This document shows positions 1 through 7,799 of a stretch of DNA of 29,487 nucleotides, one piece after another. This DNA comes from Caryophanales bacterium UBA4856. Its GTDB lineage: Bacteria > Bacillota_I > Bacilli_A > RFN20 > CAG-288. Position numbers and translations under genes: made by a program. The notes under the pieces were generated by a model. The model saw only the letters and a program-made list of their open reading frames with translations, did no database searches and was not told the DNA's origin. The stretch's first letter is position 1. Each line of letters opens with the position of its first letter. The DNA is taken from NCBI GenBank assembly GCA_002399765.1, contig DHEG01000015.1:154765-184251 (forward strand), read 5' to 3'.

Positions 1-1
1 C

Positions 2-655
2 CATCCAATCACCCAAGACGATGTCAAGTCGGTAAAGGCGGTGCCAAACTTTTTGTCGGACAAGGATGAAGACGAGCATTACAACACGGTCTCTGGCCTT
101 CAGAAATCCATAAGGGGTTCCGAAGTGGATGCGGCTTTGTTCTACCTGGCAAAACTGATTCAGGGCGGGGACCTGGAAGGGCTAATACGGAGACTAATGG
201 TAACGGCCTACGAGGATGTCGGGCTTGCCAATCCCCAGGCCGTTGATCGCTGCTATAACGCCTGCCAGGTGGCTAGGGAAGTGGGGTTCCCCGAAGCCCA
301 GATCCCATTGGGTTTCACGGTTGTGGACCTGGCCCTGTCCCCCAAATCCAAATCCGCCTGCCTTGCCATTGAGAAGGCCACTTCATCAGTCTCGAATGTG
401 CCCGTCCACGTCAGGGAATACGTAAAGCTTCATCCAGTCGGTCTTTCCAAGGAGGCTTCTTATCCTTACGACCGACCCGACGTATGGGACAAGATCGAAT
501 ACCTCCCGGAGGGATTGGAAGACCTCCATTTCTACTACCCGTGGTACAACGGGCGCTATGAAAGGGCCTTGGCCGAGAACCTCAAGGAGTTGAACAAGAT
601 CAAGCGCTCGACCGACATTGCGGCCGTGAAGGCGAAGAACGGGCCAAAGTTCTAA
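2..655 (+). CDS. rarA: Replication-associated recombination protein RarA (MgsA), C-terminal part; 5' end outside window
   Basis: The reading frame is open from the first base, so this is the C-terminal part of a longer gene. The visible part begins in the linker/helical region and carries the signature of the MgsA/RarA C-terminal domain: a GGDLEGLIRRLMVTAYEDVG block (about residues 56-75), then ANPQA, the stretch around LALSPKSKSA, and YKYP-like ending segments (VREYVKLHPVGLS, then YPYDRP). RarA is an AAA+ ATPase of the clamp-loader clade that acts at stalled replication forks; its Walker motifs would lie upstream of the window. A GTG at 41 is only an internal codon, since upstream codons encode ITQDDVKS, which fits the family. 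The gene is followed directly by a strong terminator. Confidence 0.9.
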   Translation, partial: HPITQDDVKSVKAVPNFLSDKDEDEHYNTVSGLQKSIRGSEVDAALFYLAKLIQGGDLEGLIRRLMVTAYEDVGLANPQAVDRCYNACQVAREVGFPEAQIPLGFTVVDLALSPKSKSACLAIEKATSSVSNVPVHVREYVKLHPVGLSKEASYPYDRPDVWDKIEYLPEGLEDLHFYYPWYNGRYERALAENLKELNKIKRSTDIAAVKAKNGPKF

Positions 656-663
656 GGAGACCT

Positions 664-703
664 CATACGAAAAAGAGCGGGGTTGAACCCGCTTTTCTTT
701 TTC
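664..703 (+). terminator. Intrinsic terminator after rarA, probably bidirectional
   Basis: The hairpin AGCGGG-GTTGAA-CCCGCT (about 676-693) is preceded by an A run and followed by TTTCTTTTT. Read on the minus strand it has CTTTTTCG after the stem, so it can also end the convergent tRNA-Ser transcript. Confidence 0.85.
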
Positions 704-710
704 AAATAAC

Positions 711-801
711 TGGCGGAGCGAGGGAGATTTGAACTCCCGCTGGCCTTTCGGTCACTACGAGCTTTCCAAGCCCGCCCCTTCAACCACTTGGGTATCGCTC
801 C
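711..801 (-). tRNA. tRNA-Ser(GGA)
   Basis: On the minus strand the acceptor arm GGAGCGA pairs with TCGCTCC, followed by the discriminator base and an encoded CCA at 713-711. The anticodon stem CGGGC/GCTCG encloses the loop TTGGAAA, giving anticodon GGA (Ser, UCC/UCU codons). A long variable arm (about GTGACCGAAAGGCCAGC) confirms a class II tRNA, as expected for serine; the T arm reads GGGAGTTCAAATCTCCC. Length is 91 bases including CCA. Confidence 0.95.
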
Positions 802-811
802 AGCGGACGTT

Positions 812-841
812 ATTATAGTAAGCCTCAAGCCAAACTGACAA
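812..841 (-). promoter_or_regulatory. Sigma-A-type promoter for tRNA-Ser
   Basis: On the minus strand TTGTCA (841-836) is followed after 18 bases by a perfect TATAAT (817-812), placing transcription start a few bases before the mature tRNA 5' end. Confidence 0.8.
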
Positions 842-948
842 GGGAAAAAGTAACTTTCGCATCGGGCTTGCTTGGACAGCCTTTGAAATAGGCCGATGGC
901 AACAATGTTTTAAATGGGGTGCAAAAGACTTATCATCTTTTGCGAAAC

Positions 949-1908
949 ATGGAAATAACGATAACTTCGGCCGAGGCCAACCAACGTATCGACAAGTTCG
1001 TAAGGCGGTGGATCAAGGAAGCCCCCCTGTCTTTCATATACAAGCTGTTCCGGCAAAAAGACGTTAAGGTTAACGGCAAGAAGGCCAAGATAGACTACAT
1101 CCTCCAAGACGGGGACAGGATAGACATCTACCTTAAACCCCAGCTTCTTGACAAGTTCAAGAAGGATTACGTCATAAGGCCCGTGAAGGCCAAATTGGAT
1201 ATCCTCTATGAGGATACCAACATCTTGGTGGTCAACAAACCAGCCGGCTTGATAGTCCAATCGGATGGTGACACGAGGATGACGCTCGCCTCTATCTTCC
1301 TGGAGTATCTAAAGGAAAAAGGCGAATTCGATCCCACGAAGTCCTTCGGCTTCCTTCCGGGGCCGGCTCATCGCCTTGATCGCAATACCTCGGGTGTGGT
1401 CATATGCGGCAAGAATCTTATGGCCATTCAGGAACTCCTCCGTCTCTTCAGGGAGCGCGACCAAATCGACAAGACCTATATCGCCTTGGTGAAAGGCCAA
1501 ATCGATGAAGAGGGACGGATTGATATCCCACTCAAGAAAGACCCCGAACGGGGAATGGTATATAAGAGCACCCTAAAGCAAGGCGGAAAGACCGCCATTA
1601 CCGAATACCAAAGGATCAAGGCCTATTCCGACTTCTCCTTGGTAAAGGTTCACCTACTGACCGGAAGGACCCATCAGATCAGGGCCCATTTCGCCTTTAT
1701 TTCCCACCCGGTGGTGGGGGATGGCAAATACGGTGACTTCAAGGTCAACAAGGAATTCGACGATCTTTATGGCCTCCATTACCAATTCCTCCATGCCGCC
1801 TCCTTCTCCTTCCTGAATCCCTCCGGGCCTTTGTCATACCTATCCGGAAGGGCCTTTGAGGCCCCTTTGCCTGCCAAGCTAAAGGAAATCCTCGATCAAC
1901 TGGGTTAG
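949..1908 (+). CDS. RluA-family pseudouridine synthase (RluC/RluD-like)
   Basis: Isomerises uridine to pseudouridine in RNA, most likely in 23S rRNA given the family. The 319-residue protein has an N-terminal S4 RNA-binding domain (about 1-65, with RIDKFVRR and a KVNGKKAK segment). The catalytic RluA domain follows from about 87 (LDILYEDTNILVVNKPAG), with the motif HRLDRNTSG at 141-149 whose Asp144 is the predicted nucleophile. GRTHQIRAHF is the conserved later motif. The frame can be extended to a GTG at 919, but homologues start close to the S4 domain, so the ATG at 949 is preferred; neither start has a strong Shine-Dalgarno sequence. The target uridine cannot be read from sequence. Confidence 0.9.
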   Translation: MEITITSAEANQRIDKFVRRWIKEAPLSFIYKLFRQKDVKVNGKKAKIDYILQDGDRIDIYLKPQLLDKFKKDYVIRPVKAKLDILYEDTNILVVNKPAGLIVQSDGDTRMTLASIFLEYLKEKGEFDPTKSFGFLPGPAHRLDRNTSGVVICGKNLMAIQELLRLFRERDQIDKTYIALVKGQIDEEGRIDIPLKKDPERGMVYKSTLKQGGKTAITEYQRIKAYSDFSLVKVHLLTGRTHQIRAHFAFISHPVVGDGKYGDFKVNKEFDDLYGLHYQFLHAASFSFLNPSGPLSYLSGRAFEAPLPAKLKEILDQLG

Positions 1909-1936
1909 TTTGCCAAGAACCGGCAGTTGCTATAAT
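1909..1936 (+). promoter_or_regulatory. Extended -10 promoter of the 1965-4259 operon
   Basis: A perfect TATAAT at 1931-1936 is preceded by TGC, forming an extended -10 element. A -35-like TTGCCA lies at 1910-1915 with a short 15-base spacer. It sits directly after the pseudouridine synthase stop codon and about 30 bases before the next start. Confidence 0.65.
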
Positions 1937-1964
1937 CTTGAAAAAGGCATAGGAGGCTTGGAAA

Positions 1965-2486
1965 ATGACCATTTCGCTTTTGGTCGGTATCCTCGTGGCC
2001 TTGTTTTTGGGCGCCAACCTCTTTATGTCCTATAACCGCTCCCGCTCCCTGTTCTTGGCCATGATTCCCGCCGCGCTTTTCGTCTTTGCCATCTGGATGG
2101 CAGACAAGTTCTTCCTTTCTTATGGAATCGTTAAGACCGTTGGGACTGCTTTGACCTTGTCCCTTCCTTCATTCGCGGCCCTTTTCGATGTGACCACCGC
2201 CGGCCTTTACACCGACGGCGGAGTCATGTTGGTCTTCTTGCTGGCCTTGCTTATCTTCTTGGTCTCCCTGATCGTGGTCTATCGAATCGTTTTGGGCATA
2301 GCCCCCTGGAAGACGAGCCTAACCCGGACTCTTTGGCGCTTCCCGATGGTATTGCTCAGCACCATCGGCTTTTCCTTCGTCGTCGTCTTCACCTTAGCCG
2401 GCTTGAGGAATGCCATCTACCTTAGGCCAGGACTGCTGAACCCCCTTTTCGAGGCTCTCTTTCCCTTCGAGGAGTGCTTCGTATGA
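1965..2486 (+). CDS. Unrecognised small membrane protein, first gene of a three-gene operon
   Basis: A 173-residue, very hydrophobic protein with about four predicted membrane helices (roughly 3-20, 28-50, 84-110 and 128-150). The N-terminal helix SLLVGILVALFLGANLFM is followed by a short basic YNRSRS loop; the third helix leads into a cytoplasmic-looking KTSLTRTLWR segment. A good ribosome site (AGGAGG at about 1951-1956) precedes the ATG. The stop TGA overlaps the next ATG (ATGA, 2483-2486), implying translational coupling. Size and topology loosely recall CvpA-type proteins, but I see no diagnostic motif and do not assign a family. Confidence 0.8.
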   Translation: MTISLLVGILVALFLGANLFMSYNRSRSLFLAMIPAALFVFAIWMADKFFLSYGIVKTVGTALTLSLPSFAALFDVTTAGLYTDGGVMLVFLLALLIFLVSLIVVYRIVLGIAPWKTSLTRTLWRFPMVLLSTIGFSFVVVFTLAGLRNAIYLRPGLLNPLFEALFPFEECFV

Positions 2487-3544
2487 ATACTGTCGAGAGG
2501 AACTGGCTCTTGATGGAGGTATCGGGCCTGGATAGTTCCAAGGAAGCCCCCGAACTATCCAATAGGCTTTTCAATACGGCCGTCTTCAATGCGGCCCAGG
2601 AAGGCTTGGCGAGAGCGGCCAAGACCAAGCGCCCCTCGGCCCTCAGGAATTACAACGACATCCGGGACTTGGATTTCTCCGTAAGCACAATAGCCGATTA
2701 TTCAAGGCTTGAGGCCAATGTCCTTTTGTTCTACGTCAAGGCAAGACCCCAAAGCTGGGTAAATCCCTTGGACAACGACAACGCCGGCCAAGACGAAGTG
2801 AATTCGATAGGACAGCTTTATGCCTACGAAGACGGGAACCCGACCACGATCGACCAGTTGATCGCCGACAAGGAACTGTCGTTTGCGGCAAAGGAGAACG
2901 CCCTGGCCCTAAGGGTCTTTGACTGGCAAAGGGACGTGGCGCAAAAAGTCACCGAACAGATAAGCCAGATAAAAGGCGGAGTCGGATGGGAGAGACGCCA
3001 GCATCTCAAGACCTTGGTTTATTCCCTGCGCCTGTCCTTGCTGCTGATCGCCAACCTCCTATCGGTAGCGTTGTTTTTGGTGCCATCCGAGGATTTCCGG
3101 CTGGCATTCTATAACCCCAACAGCGCGGACATCATTTCCTTTGTGATTTACATCCCCTTGATCTTCACCCTCATCTACGACGTCATCTACGTTTGGTGGA
3201 ACACCATGGACCATCGTTTGAACCAAAGCCTTTCCTATTCGCGCCGCTTCGTCTTCTTCAATTCGCGGAAGTTCTTCTCCGAACTAGCCCAAAACTCGCA
3301 AGAGCTAATGGCCGATATCGAATCGCATCTCAAGGCAAAGACGCCGATGGGCGCCGGAAGCCTATGGGCCTATCCATTGAAATACGGAAGCCAAATAGCC
3401 GGAAGGGAAGAGAAGTCCGTCGGCAGCGGCAAGCGCAATTTCCTCTCGATCGTCTTCGTGGTGGTGACCTGGCTCACTTTCTTTGCGGTCCTTTTTGCCA
3501 TGATAGCCATATCATTGTTGGCGGATAAGGGCTTATTCGCATGA
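2483..3544 (+). CDS. Unrecognised protein with N-terminal soluble domain and three membrane helices
   Basis: A 353-residue protein, second gene of the operon. A soluble region of about 175 residues, rich in Asn/Asp and Ala, comes first. It is followed by two hydrophobic helices (about 180-200 and 216-239), a soluble segment of about 75 residues, and a C-terminal helix (about 320-346). The charged stretch between helices 2 and 3 carries aromatic-basic motifs (SRRFVFFNSRKFF). The start chosen is the ATG at 2483: it overlaps the previous stop as ATGA and has GAGGAG (2469-2474) at good spacing; an upstream in-frame GTG at 2474 lies inside that ribosome site. The stop TGA again overlaps the following ATG. 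No known family recognised. Confidence 0.8.
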   Translation: MNTVERNWLLMEVSGLDSSKEAPELSNRLFNTAVFNAAQEGLARAAKTKRPSALRNYNDIRDLDFSVSTIADYSRLEANVLLFYVKARPQSWVNPLDNDNAGQDEVNSIGQLYAYEDGNPTTIDQLIADKELSFAAKENALALRVFDWQRDVAQKVTEQISQIKGGVGWERRQHLKTLVYSLRLSLLLIANLLSVALFLVPSEDFRLAFYNPNSADIISFVIYIPLIFTLIYDVIYVWWNTMDHRLNQSLSYSRRFVFFNSRKFFSELAQNSQELMADIESHLKAKTPMGAGSLWAYPLKYGSQIAGREEKSVGSGKRNFLSIVFVVVTWLTFFAVLFAMIAISLLADKGLFA

Positions 3545-4257
3545 AAGAGTACCGGGTAAACGAAAAACTGTCCTTCAAGGACCTTAGGTCTTTGGGGGAC
3601 GTCTGCTGCCTATATCCCGAACTTTGCATTTCCCTCTTCAAGGATTCGGGATTCCGGATCTGGCTGCGTTCCCAAGACGAGGAGTCGGCCTCTTCGGCCC
3701 TGGCTCTTTTCGGCGATGAAGAGGATGAGCAAGTGGGACTGTTCAAGGCCTCCTATGTCTTGAGCCCCGGTCACGGCCTGGTCTTCAACAAACGCTCCTA
3801 TCCCAATGTAACATCGGTGGGAACGGCCATCCTAGGCCATGCTCCAGGCCTTGACGAATCGGCTTATGAACTGATAAATTCGCAATCCCTGACCTGGTAT
3901 CTGAACTTCCGGTCCTTTCCCAAGGAGCACCCGGAAACATTCGCGCAAATCAAGGAATTGGCGCTCGAGTCCAAAGGCGGGAACCTGGAATCATACTTTG
4001 CTTTGGCCTATCGCTTGAGTGGGAAGAAGTCGTTCTTCTTCAATGGCAGGGAATTCCCCACGATCAAGGATTTCTTCATGATTGAGGGGCGAAACCCCAA
4101 GGTGATGGAAAACTACGATTTCTTGACCATGCCATATTGCGCGGCCTATTTCTCGGCCATAGGCGAAGGAAAGCGCTATTCCTTTGCCAAGGCCGTTGCC
4201 GAGAGCAACAGGCTGCTGAACGACTATTTCCTCGCATCCAAGGACAGTCAGAAATGA
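3541..4257 (+). CDS. Unrecognised soluble protein, third gene of the operon
   Basis: A 238-residue protein without membrane helices or an export signal. Its ATG overlaps the stop of the previous gene (ATGA, 3541-3544). It has an acidic patch (GDEEDEQ, about 59-65) and is rich in Ser, Phe and Tyr. The C-terminal half has alternating aromatic motifs (SFFFNGREFPTIKDFFMIEGRNPKVM). Being the only soluble product of the operon, it may work at the membrane with the two preceding proteins, but that is inference. No fold or family recognised. The stop is TGA at 4255-4257. No terminator hairpin with a T tract is visible between it and the phosphoglucomutase gene. Confidence 0.8.
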   Translation: MKEYRVNEKLSFKDLRSLGDVCCLYPELCISLFKDSGFRIWLRSQDEESASSALALFGDEEDEQVGLFKASYVLSPGHGLVFNKRSYPNVTSVGTAILGHAPGLDESAYELINSQSLTWYLNFRSFPKEHPETFAQIKELALESKGGNLESYFALAYRLSGKKSFFFNGREFPTIKDFFMIEGRNPKVMENYDFLTMPYCAAYFSAIGEGKRYSFAKAVAESNRLLNDYFLASKDSQK

Positions 4258-4410
4258 ATTCAATACTTTTGAATAGGCTGTTGATTTGTATTAAACTTGT
4301 TCCTTGCAAGGGAAGTGGGAAGAGCCTTTTGCATTAGTCAAAAACTCAGTTGTCATCAATAAAAGCGATTGCGTTTGGCATTTAACGAAAAGGTCGGAGA
4401 AAGGCAAAGA

Positions 4411-6150
4411 ATGAATTACAAAGACCGTGCTGAGAGATGGCTATCAAGCGATCAGGTTTCTGATCAGGACAAGGCAATCATAAAGAAGGCGGATGACCAC
4501 CTCTTAAACGACATGTTCGGAGCCGATATCGAATTCGGCACTGCTGGACTGAGAGGCGAAATAGGTCCGGGCACAAACAGGCTCAATACCCTGGTGGTAA
4601 GAAGGGCGACCGTAGGCCTGGGCAATTTCGTGATCAAGAAATATGGTGCCGAAGGGAAGCGAAGGGGTGTGGCCGTCTCGTTCGATAACCGCCGGATGTC
4701 CGCCATCTTCTCAAGCGAAGTCTGCACGATACTCAATGACATGGGTATCAACACCTTCTCCTTTGCCTGCCCCCATCCCACGCCAGAGCTCTCCTACACA
4801 GTCAGGGAATGCAAATGCGTTGCCGGCGTAATGATCACCGCATCACATAACCCTGCCAAGTACAATGGCTACAAAGTATATGACGAGACCGGCTGCCAAA
4901 TGGTCTATGAGAACATCGATGGCTTGATGGCCGAGATAAACAAGCTCCCGGACTTCTTGGACATAAAGGTCAAGAAGGCCGATAAGAACGGGACCAACAA
5001 TGTGTTGGGCGAGAATTTCGATGAGAAGTTCATCACTCGCGAGGCTGACACCTCGATAATAAAGGGAGTTGGCGATTCCACCCGTCATGTCAAGATTGTC
5101 TATACCCCCCAATGTGGCACCAATGTCTACTTGGGCCCGGCCTGCTTACGTAAATGTGGTTATGTGGTCACATCTGTCCCTGGTCAGGATAGATGGGATA
5201 GCGAATTCGACGGCGTCGAGTTCCCCAATCCCGAATTCGATGTGGCCTGGGTGAAGGCCAAGGCTTTGCTGCTCAAGCTCCACGAGAAGGATCCGGAATA
5301 CACCATCGCCATCTGCAATGATCCCGATGCCGACCGTGTCGGTTTGGGCTTCATCGGCAAGGATGGCCAATTCCATCGCTATACCGGAAACCAGACCGGG
5401 GCCTTGCTGATCGATTTCATCCTCGGGGAACGGAAGAAACAGGGGACCCTGCCCAAGGATGGTGTCCTTTATAACTCCTTCGTTACTTCCTCGTTCGGCG
5501 CTGCCATCGCCGCCAAGAAATACGGCATGACCATTAAGTACGTGCCTACCGGTTTCAAGTACATCGGCTATGCCATCGAGCATTCCAACAAGCCATTCGT
5601 CTTCGGCTATGAGGAATCCTACGGCTATCTGACCAAGGAATTCGTCAGGGACAAGGACTGCCTTCAATCCAATGTCGCCATCGCCGACATGGCTGAGGAT
5701 TGCGCTCGCAAGGGCATTGCCATTGACGAGAAGTTCGCACAATTGGAAAAGGAGTTCGGCCACTACGTAACCGCCCTGAAGAACATCTACTTCGACGGCA
5801 TCGTCGGGCGCAAGAAATTGGCCGACAAGCTGGATGAGCTCAGGGCCAATCCCGTCGACGCGTTGGCCGGGGACAAAGTCGTGGCCGTTGACGACTATCT
5901 CAACAGCGTCCATTACGATGCAAGGTCAGGCACCAAGACCAAGATTGCCGATATCCCCTCCCTGGATTGCATAAAGTACTTCTTCGCCGATGGCTGGTTG
6001 GCGATAAGGCCTTCGGGCACCGAGCCCAAGTGCAAGATATATTGCGAGGCCGTAGCCCCTAGCGATGAAGAGGGAAACAGGTTGGCCAATGCTATAATCG
6101 AGGCGTTGGACAAGCACTTGGATCTCGACTCGCTAAACATCGACAAGTAA
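4411..6150 (+). CDS. pgcA: Alpha-phosphoglucomutase / phosphomannomutase-family phosphohexomutase
   Basis: Interconverts hexose 1- and 6-phosphates (glucose or mannose; phosphopentomutase activity is an alternative in this family), linking glycolysis to nucleotide-sugar supply. The 579 residues match the usual length of Bacillus PgcA-type enzymes. Visible motifs in order: FGTAGLRG (about 42-49), the phosphoserine loop ITASHNP with Ser145 (142-148), the metal site DPDADR (304-309), the sugar-binding loop GYEESYGYL (from about 399), and the phosphate-binding RPSGTEPK near the C-terminus. The frame opens earlier at a TTG (4369), but the ATG at 4411 is preferred because it has AGAAAGG six bases upstream. 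A strong terminator follows. Exact sugar preference is not readable by eye; the symbol is by closest recognised type. Confidence 0.92.
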   Translation: MNYKDRAERWLSSDQVSDQDKAIIKKADDHLLNDMFGADIEFGTAGLRGEIGPGTNRLNTLVVRRATVGLGNFVIKKYGAEGKRRGVAVSFDNRRMSAIFSSEVCTILNDMGINTFSFACPHPTPELSYTVRECKCVAGVMITASHNPAKYNGYKVYDETGCQMVYENIDGLMAEINKLPDFLDIKVKKADKNGTNNVLGENFDEKFITREADTSIIKGVGDSTRHVKIVYTPQCGTNVYLGPACLRKCGYVVTSVPGQDRWDSEFDGVEFPNPEFDVAWVKAKALLLKLHEKDPEYTIAICNDPDADRVGLGFIGKDGQFHRYTGNQTGALLIDFILGERKKQGTLPKDGVLYNSFVTSSFGAAIAAKKYGMTIKYVPTGFKYIGYAIEHSNKPFVFGYEESYGYLTKEFVRDKDCLQSNVAIADMAEDCARKGIAIDEKFAQLEKEFGHYVTALKNIYFDGIVGRKKLADKLDELRANPVDALAGDKVVAVDDYLNSVHYDARSGTKTKIADIPSLDCIKYFFADGWLAIRPSGTEPKCKIYCEAVAPSDEEGNRLANAIIEALDKHLDLDSLNIDK

Positions 6151-6166
6151 TCCGCCGTCCTTACCT

Positions 6167-6196
6167 GACAAGCCGCCGTCCATCGGCGGTTTTTTC
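6167..6196 (+). terminator. Intrinsic terminator after phosphoglucomutase
   Basis: Stem CCGCCG (6173-6178) and CGGCGG (6184-6189) with a five-base loop, followed by six T residues (6190-6195). Confidence 0.92.
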
Positions 6197-6216
6197 GTAA
6201 GCACTTCAGATAGGGG

Positions 6217-6230
6217 TGAAAGCGCTTTAG
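6217..6230 (+). promoter_or_regulatory. Candidate CcpA cre box upstream of aldehyde dehydrogenase
   Basis: TGAAAGCGCTTTAG matches the palindromic catabolite-response consensus (TGAAAGCGCTTTCA) at 12 of 14 positions, with the central palindrome intact. It lies 29 bases before the aldehyde dehydrogenase start, where CcpA binding would block transcription or elongation. CcpA itself is not in the window. Confidence 0.6.
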
Positions 6231-6258
6231 TGATAAAACATTACCAGGAGGTAATTGA

Positions 6259-7749
6259 ATGATTATCAAGGATATTGACGTATTCAAGCCCCACTACGAT
6301 CTCTATATTGGCGGGAAGTGGACCAAGGGTCATGGCGAGGATCGCCTCAAGAGCATCAACCCGGCCAATGGCCAGGTCCTTACCGATTTCGTCGATGCGA
6401 CCAATGCCGATGTCGACGATGCCATAAAGGCCGCCCAGGATGCCTTCCCGGCCTGGAAGAAGACCTCGGCGGCCGAAAGGGCTGCGATACTGAACAAAAT
6501 CGGTGACCTCATCGACGAAAAAACCGACCTTCTTTCACTGCAGGAGACCCTGGACAACGGCAAGCCCATAAGGGAGACCAGGTATGTCGATATCCCCTAC
6601 GGTGCCGACCATTTCCGTTACTTCGCGGCGGCGATAAGGGCCGAAGAGGGAACCGTCAACCAGATCGACAAAGACACGATATCGATTGTCTTGAGGGAGC
6701 CTTTGGGCGTAGTCGGCCAAATCGTGCCCTGGAACTTCCCCTTCTTGATGGCAGCCTGGAAGATTGCCCCCGCCCTAGCGGCCGGCAACACCATCGTTAT
6801 CCATCCGTCCTCCTCGACCTCTTTGTCGCTGCTGTCTTTGGCTGAACTGATCGACAAGGCCCACTTGCTCCCTGCCGGCGTCCTTAACGTCGTCACCGGA
6901 AAGGGATCCAAGTCTGGCGAATACATGCAGCATCACAAGGGACTTAGGAAACTGGCCTTCACCGGTTCTACCGCCGTCGGTCGGGAGATTGCCCTCTCTG
7001 CCGCCCAGAACCTTATTCCCTCGACCTTGGAGTTGGGTGGCAAGTCCGCTAACATCATCTTCGACGATGCCCCGTATGAACGGGCCATCGAAGGTGCCGT
7101 AAAAGGCATCTTGTTCAACCAGGGACAGGTCTGCTGCGCCGGTTCCAGGATCTTGGTACAGGAAGGCATATACGACAAATTCGTCAAGGATCTGGTCGCC
7201 GCCTTCAAGAAGGTCAAGATCGGCCTTCCCTGGGATACCGAGACCCAGATGGGCGCTCAAGTAAACGGACATCAATGCGATACCATAGACAAGTATGTAA
7301 GGATAGGGGAGAAGGAAGGCAAGATCCTGGTCGGTGGCCATAGGCTTTCCGAAGGGGTTGGAAAGGGCGGCTCTTATTATGAGCCTACCCTAATCGCCGC
7401 CGGAAACGATACAGTAGTGGCCCAAGACGAAATATTCGGACCAGTTGCCGTCGTTACCAAGTTCAAGGATGCCGCCGATGCCATCGCCATCGCCAATGAT
7501 TCCAAATATGGCCTTGGCGGTGCGGTATGGACCACCAACCTCGATACTGCATTCAGGGTTGGGGAGGGCGTTGAAACCGGCAGGGTATGGGTCAATACCT
7601 ACAACGAGATTCCGGCTGGAGCGCCCTTTGGGGGCTACAAGGAATCCGGGATAGGACGGGAGACCCACAAGCTGATCCTTGATGCCTATTCACAGGTAAA
7701 GAACATCTTCATTTCGCTCAAGACCATGCCAGACGGTCTTTACAAGTAG
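6259..7749 (+). CDS. NAD(P)-dependent aldehyde dehydrogenase
   Basis: Oxidises an aldehyde to its carboxylic acid with NAD(P); a cytosolic tetrameric family. At 496 residues it has the normal length. Visible motifs: the coenzyme-fold segment VGQIVPWNFPFLM (about 152-164), the catalytic-base motif LELGGKSANII with Glu258, and FNQGQVCCAGSR with Cys292 as the likely nucleophile. FGPV and the C-terminal GYKESGIGRE are also present. The usual Lys of the KPxxxTP coenzyme motif is His here (IHPSSST, about 181-187), which may alter coenzyme handling. AGGAGG (6247-6252) gives a firm start. The gene stands alone between two terminators behind a cre-like site, so carbon-catabolite repression is likely. 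Substrate is unknown. Confidence 0.93.
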   Translation: MIIKDIDVFKPHYDLYIGGKWTKGHGEDRLKSINPANGQVLTDFVDATNADVDDAIKAAQDAFPAWKKTSAAERAAILNKIGDLIDEKTDLLSLQETLDNGKPIRETRYVDIPYGADHFRYFAAAIRAEEGTVNQIDKDTISIVLREPLGVVGQIVPWNFPFLMAAWKIAPALAAGNTIVIHPSSSTSLSLLSLAELIDKAHLLPAGVLNVVTGKGSKSGEYMQHHKGLRKLAFTGSTAVGREIALSAAQNLIPSTLELGGKSANIIFDDAPYERAIEGAVKGILFNQGQVCCAGSRILVQEGIYDKFVKDLVAAFKKVKIGLPWDTETQMGAQVNGHQCDTIDKYVRIGEKEGKILVGGHRLSEGVGKGGSYYEPTLIAAGNDTVVAQDEIFGPVAVVTKFKDAADAIAIANDSKYGLGGAVWTTNLDTAFRVGEGVETGRVWVNTYNEIPAGAPFGGYKESGIGRETHKLILDAYSQVKNIFISLKTMPDGLYK

Positions 7750-7763
7750 GTCTGGGCCGTTGC

Positions 7764-7799
7764 CAAAAGAGGCTGTGCTCAAGCACAGCCCCCTTTTAT
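7764..7799 (+). terminator. Intrinsic terminator shared by convergent genes
   Basis: Stem GGCTGTGCT and its partner AGCACAGCC (7771-7790, small central loop), followed on the plus strand by CCCTTTTATTTT. On the minus strand TCTTTTGG follows the same stem, so it may also serve the HAD gene whose stop is at 7796-7798. Confidence 0.85.

Noticed and set aside
5146..5913. Minus-strand frame of 255 codons opposite phosphoglucomutase
   Set aside because: Antisense shadow of a gene whose active-site motifs are on the other strand; repetitive Val/Gly/Asp composition is typical of such shadows.
7021..7341. Minus-strand frames opposite aldehyde dehydrogenase
   Set aside because: Shadows of the dehydrogenase; low-complexity translated sequence without motifs.
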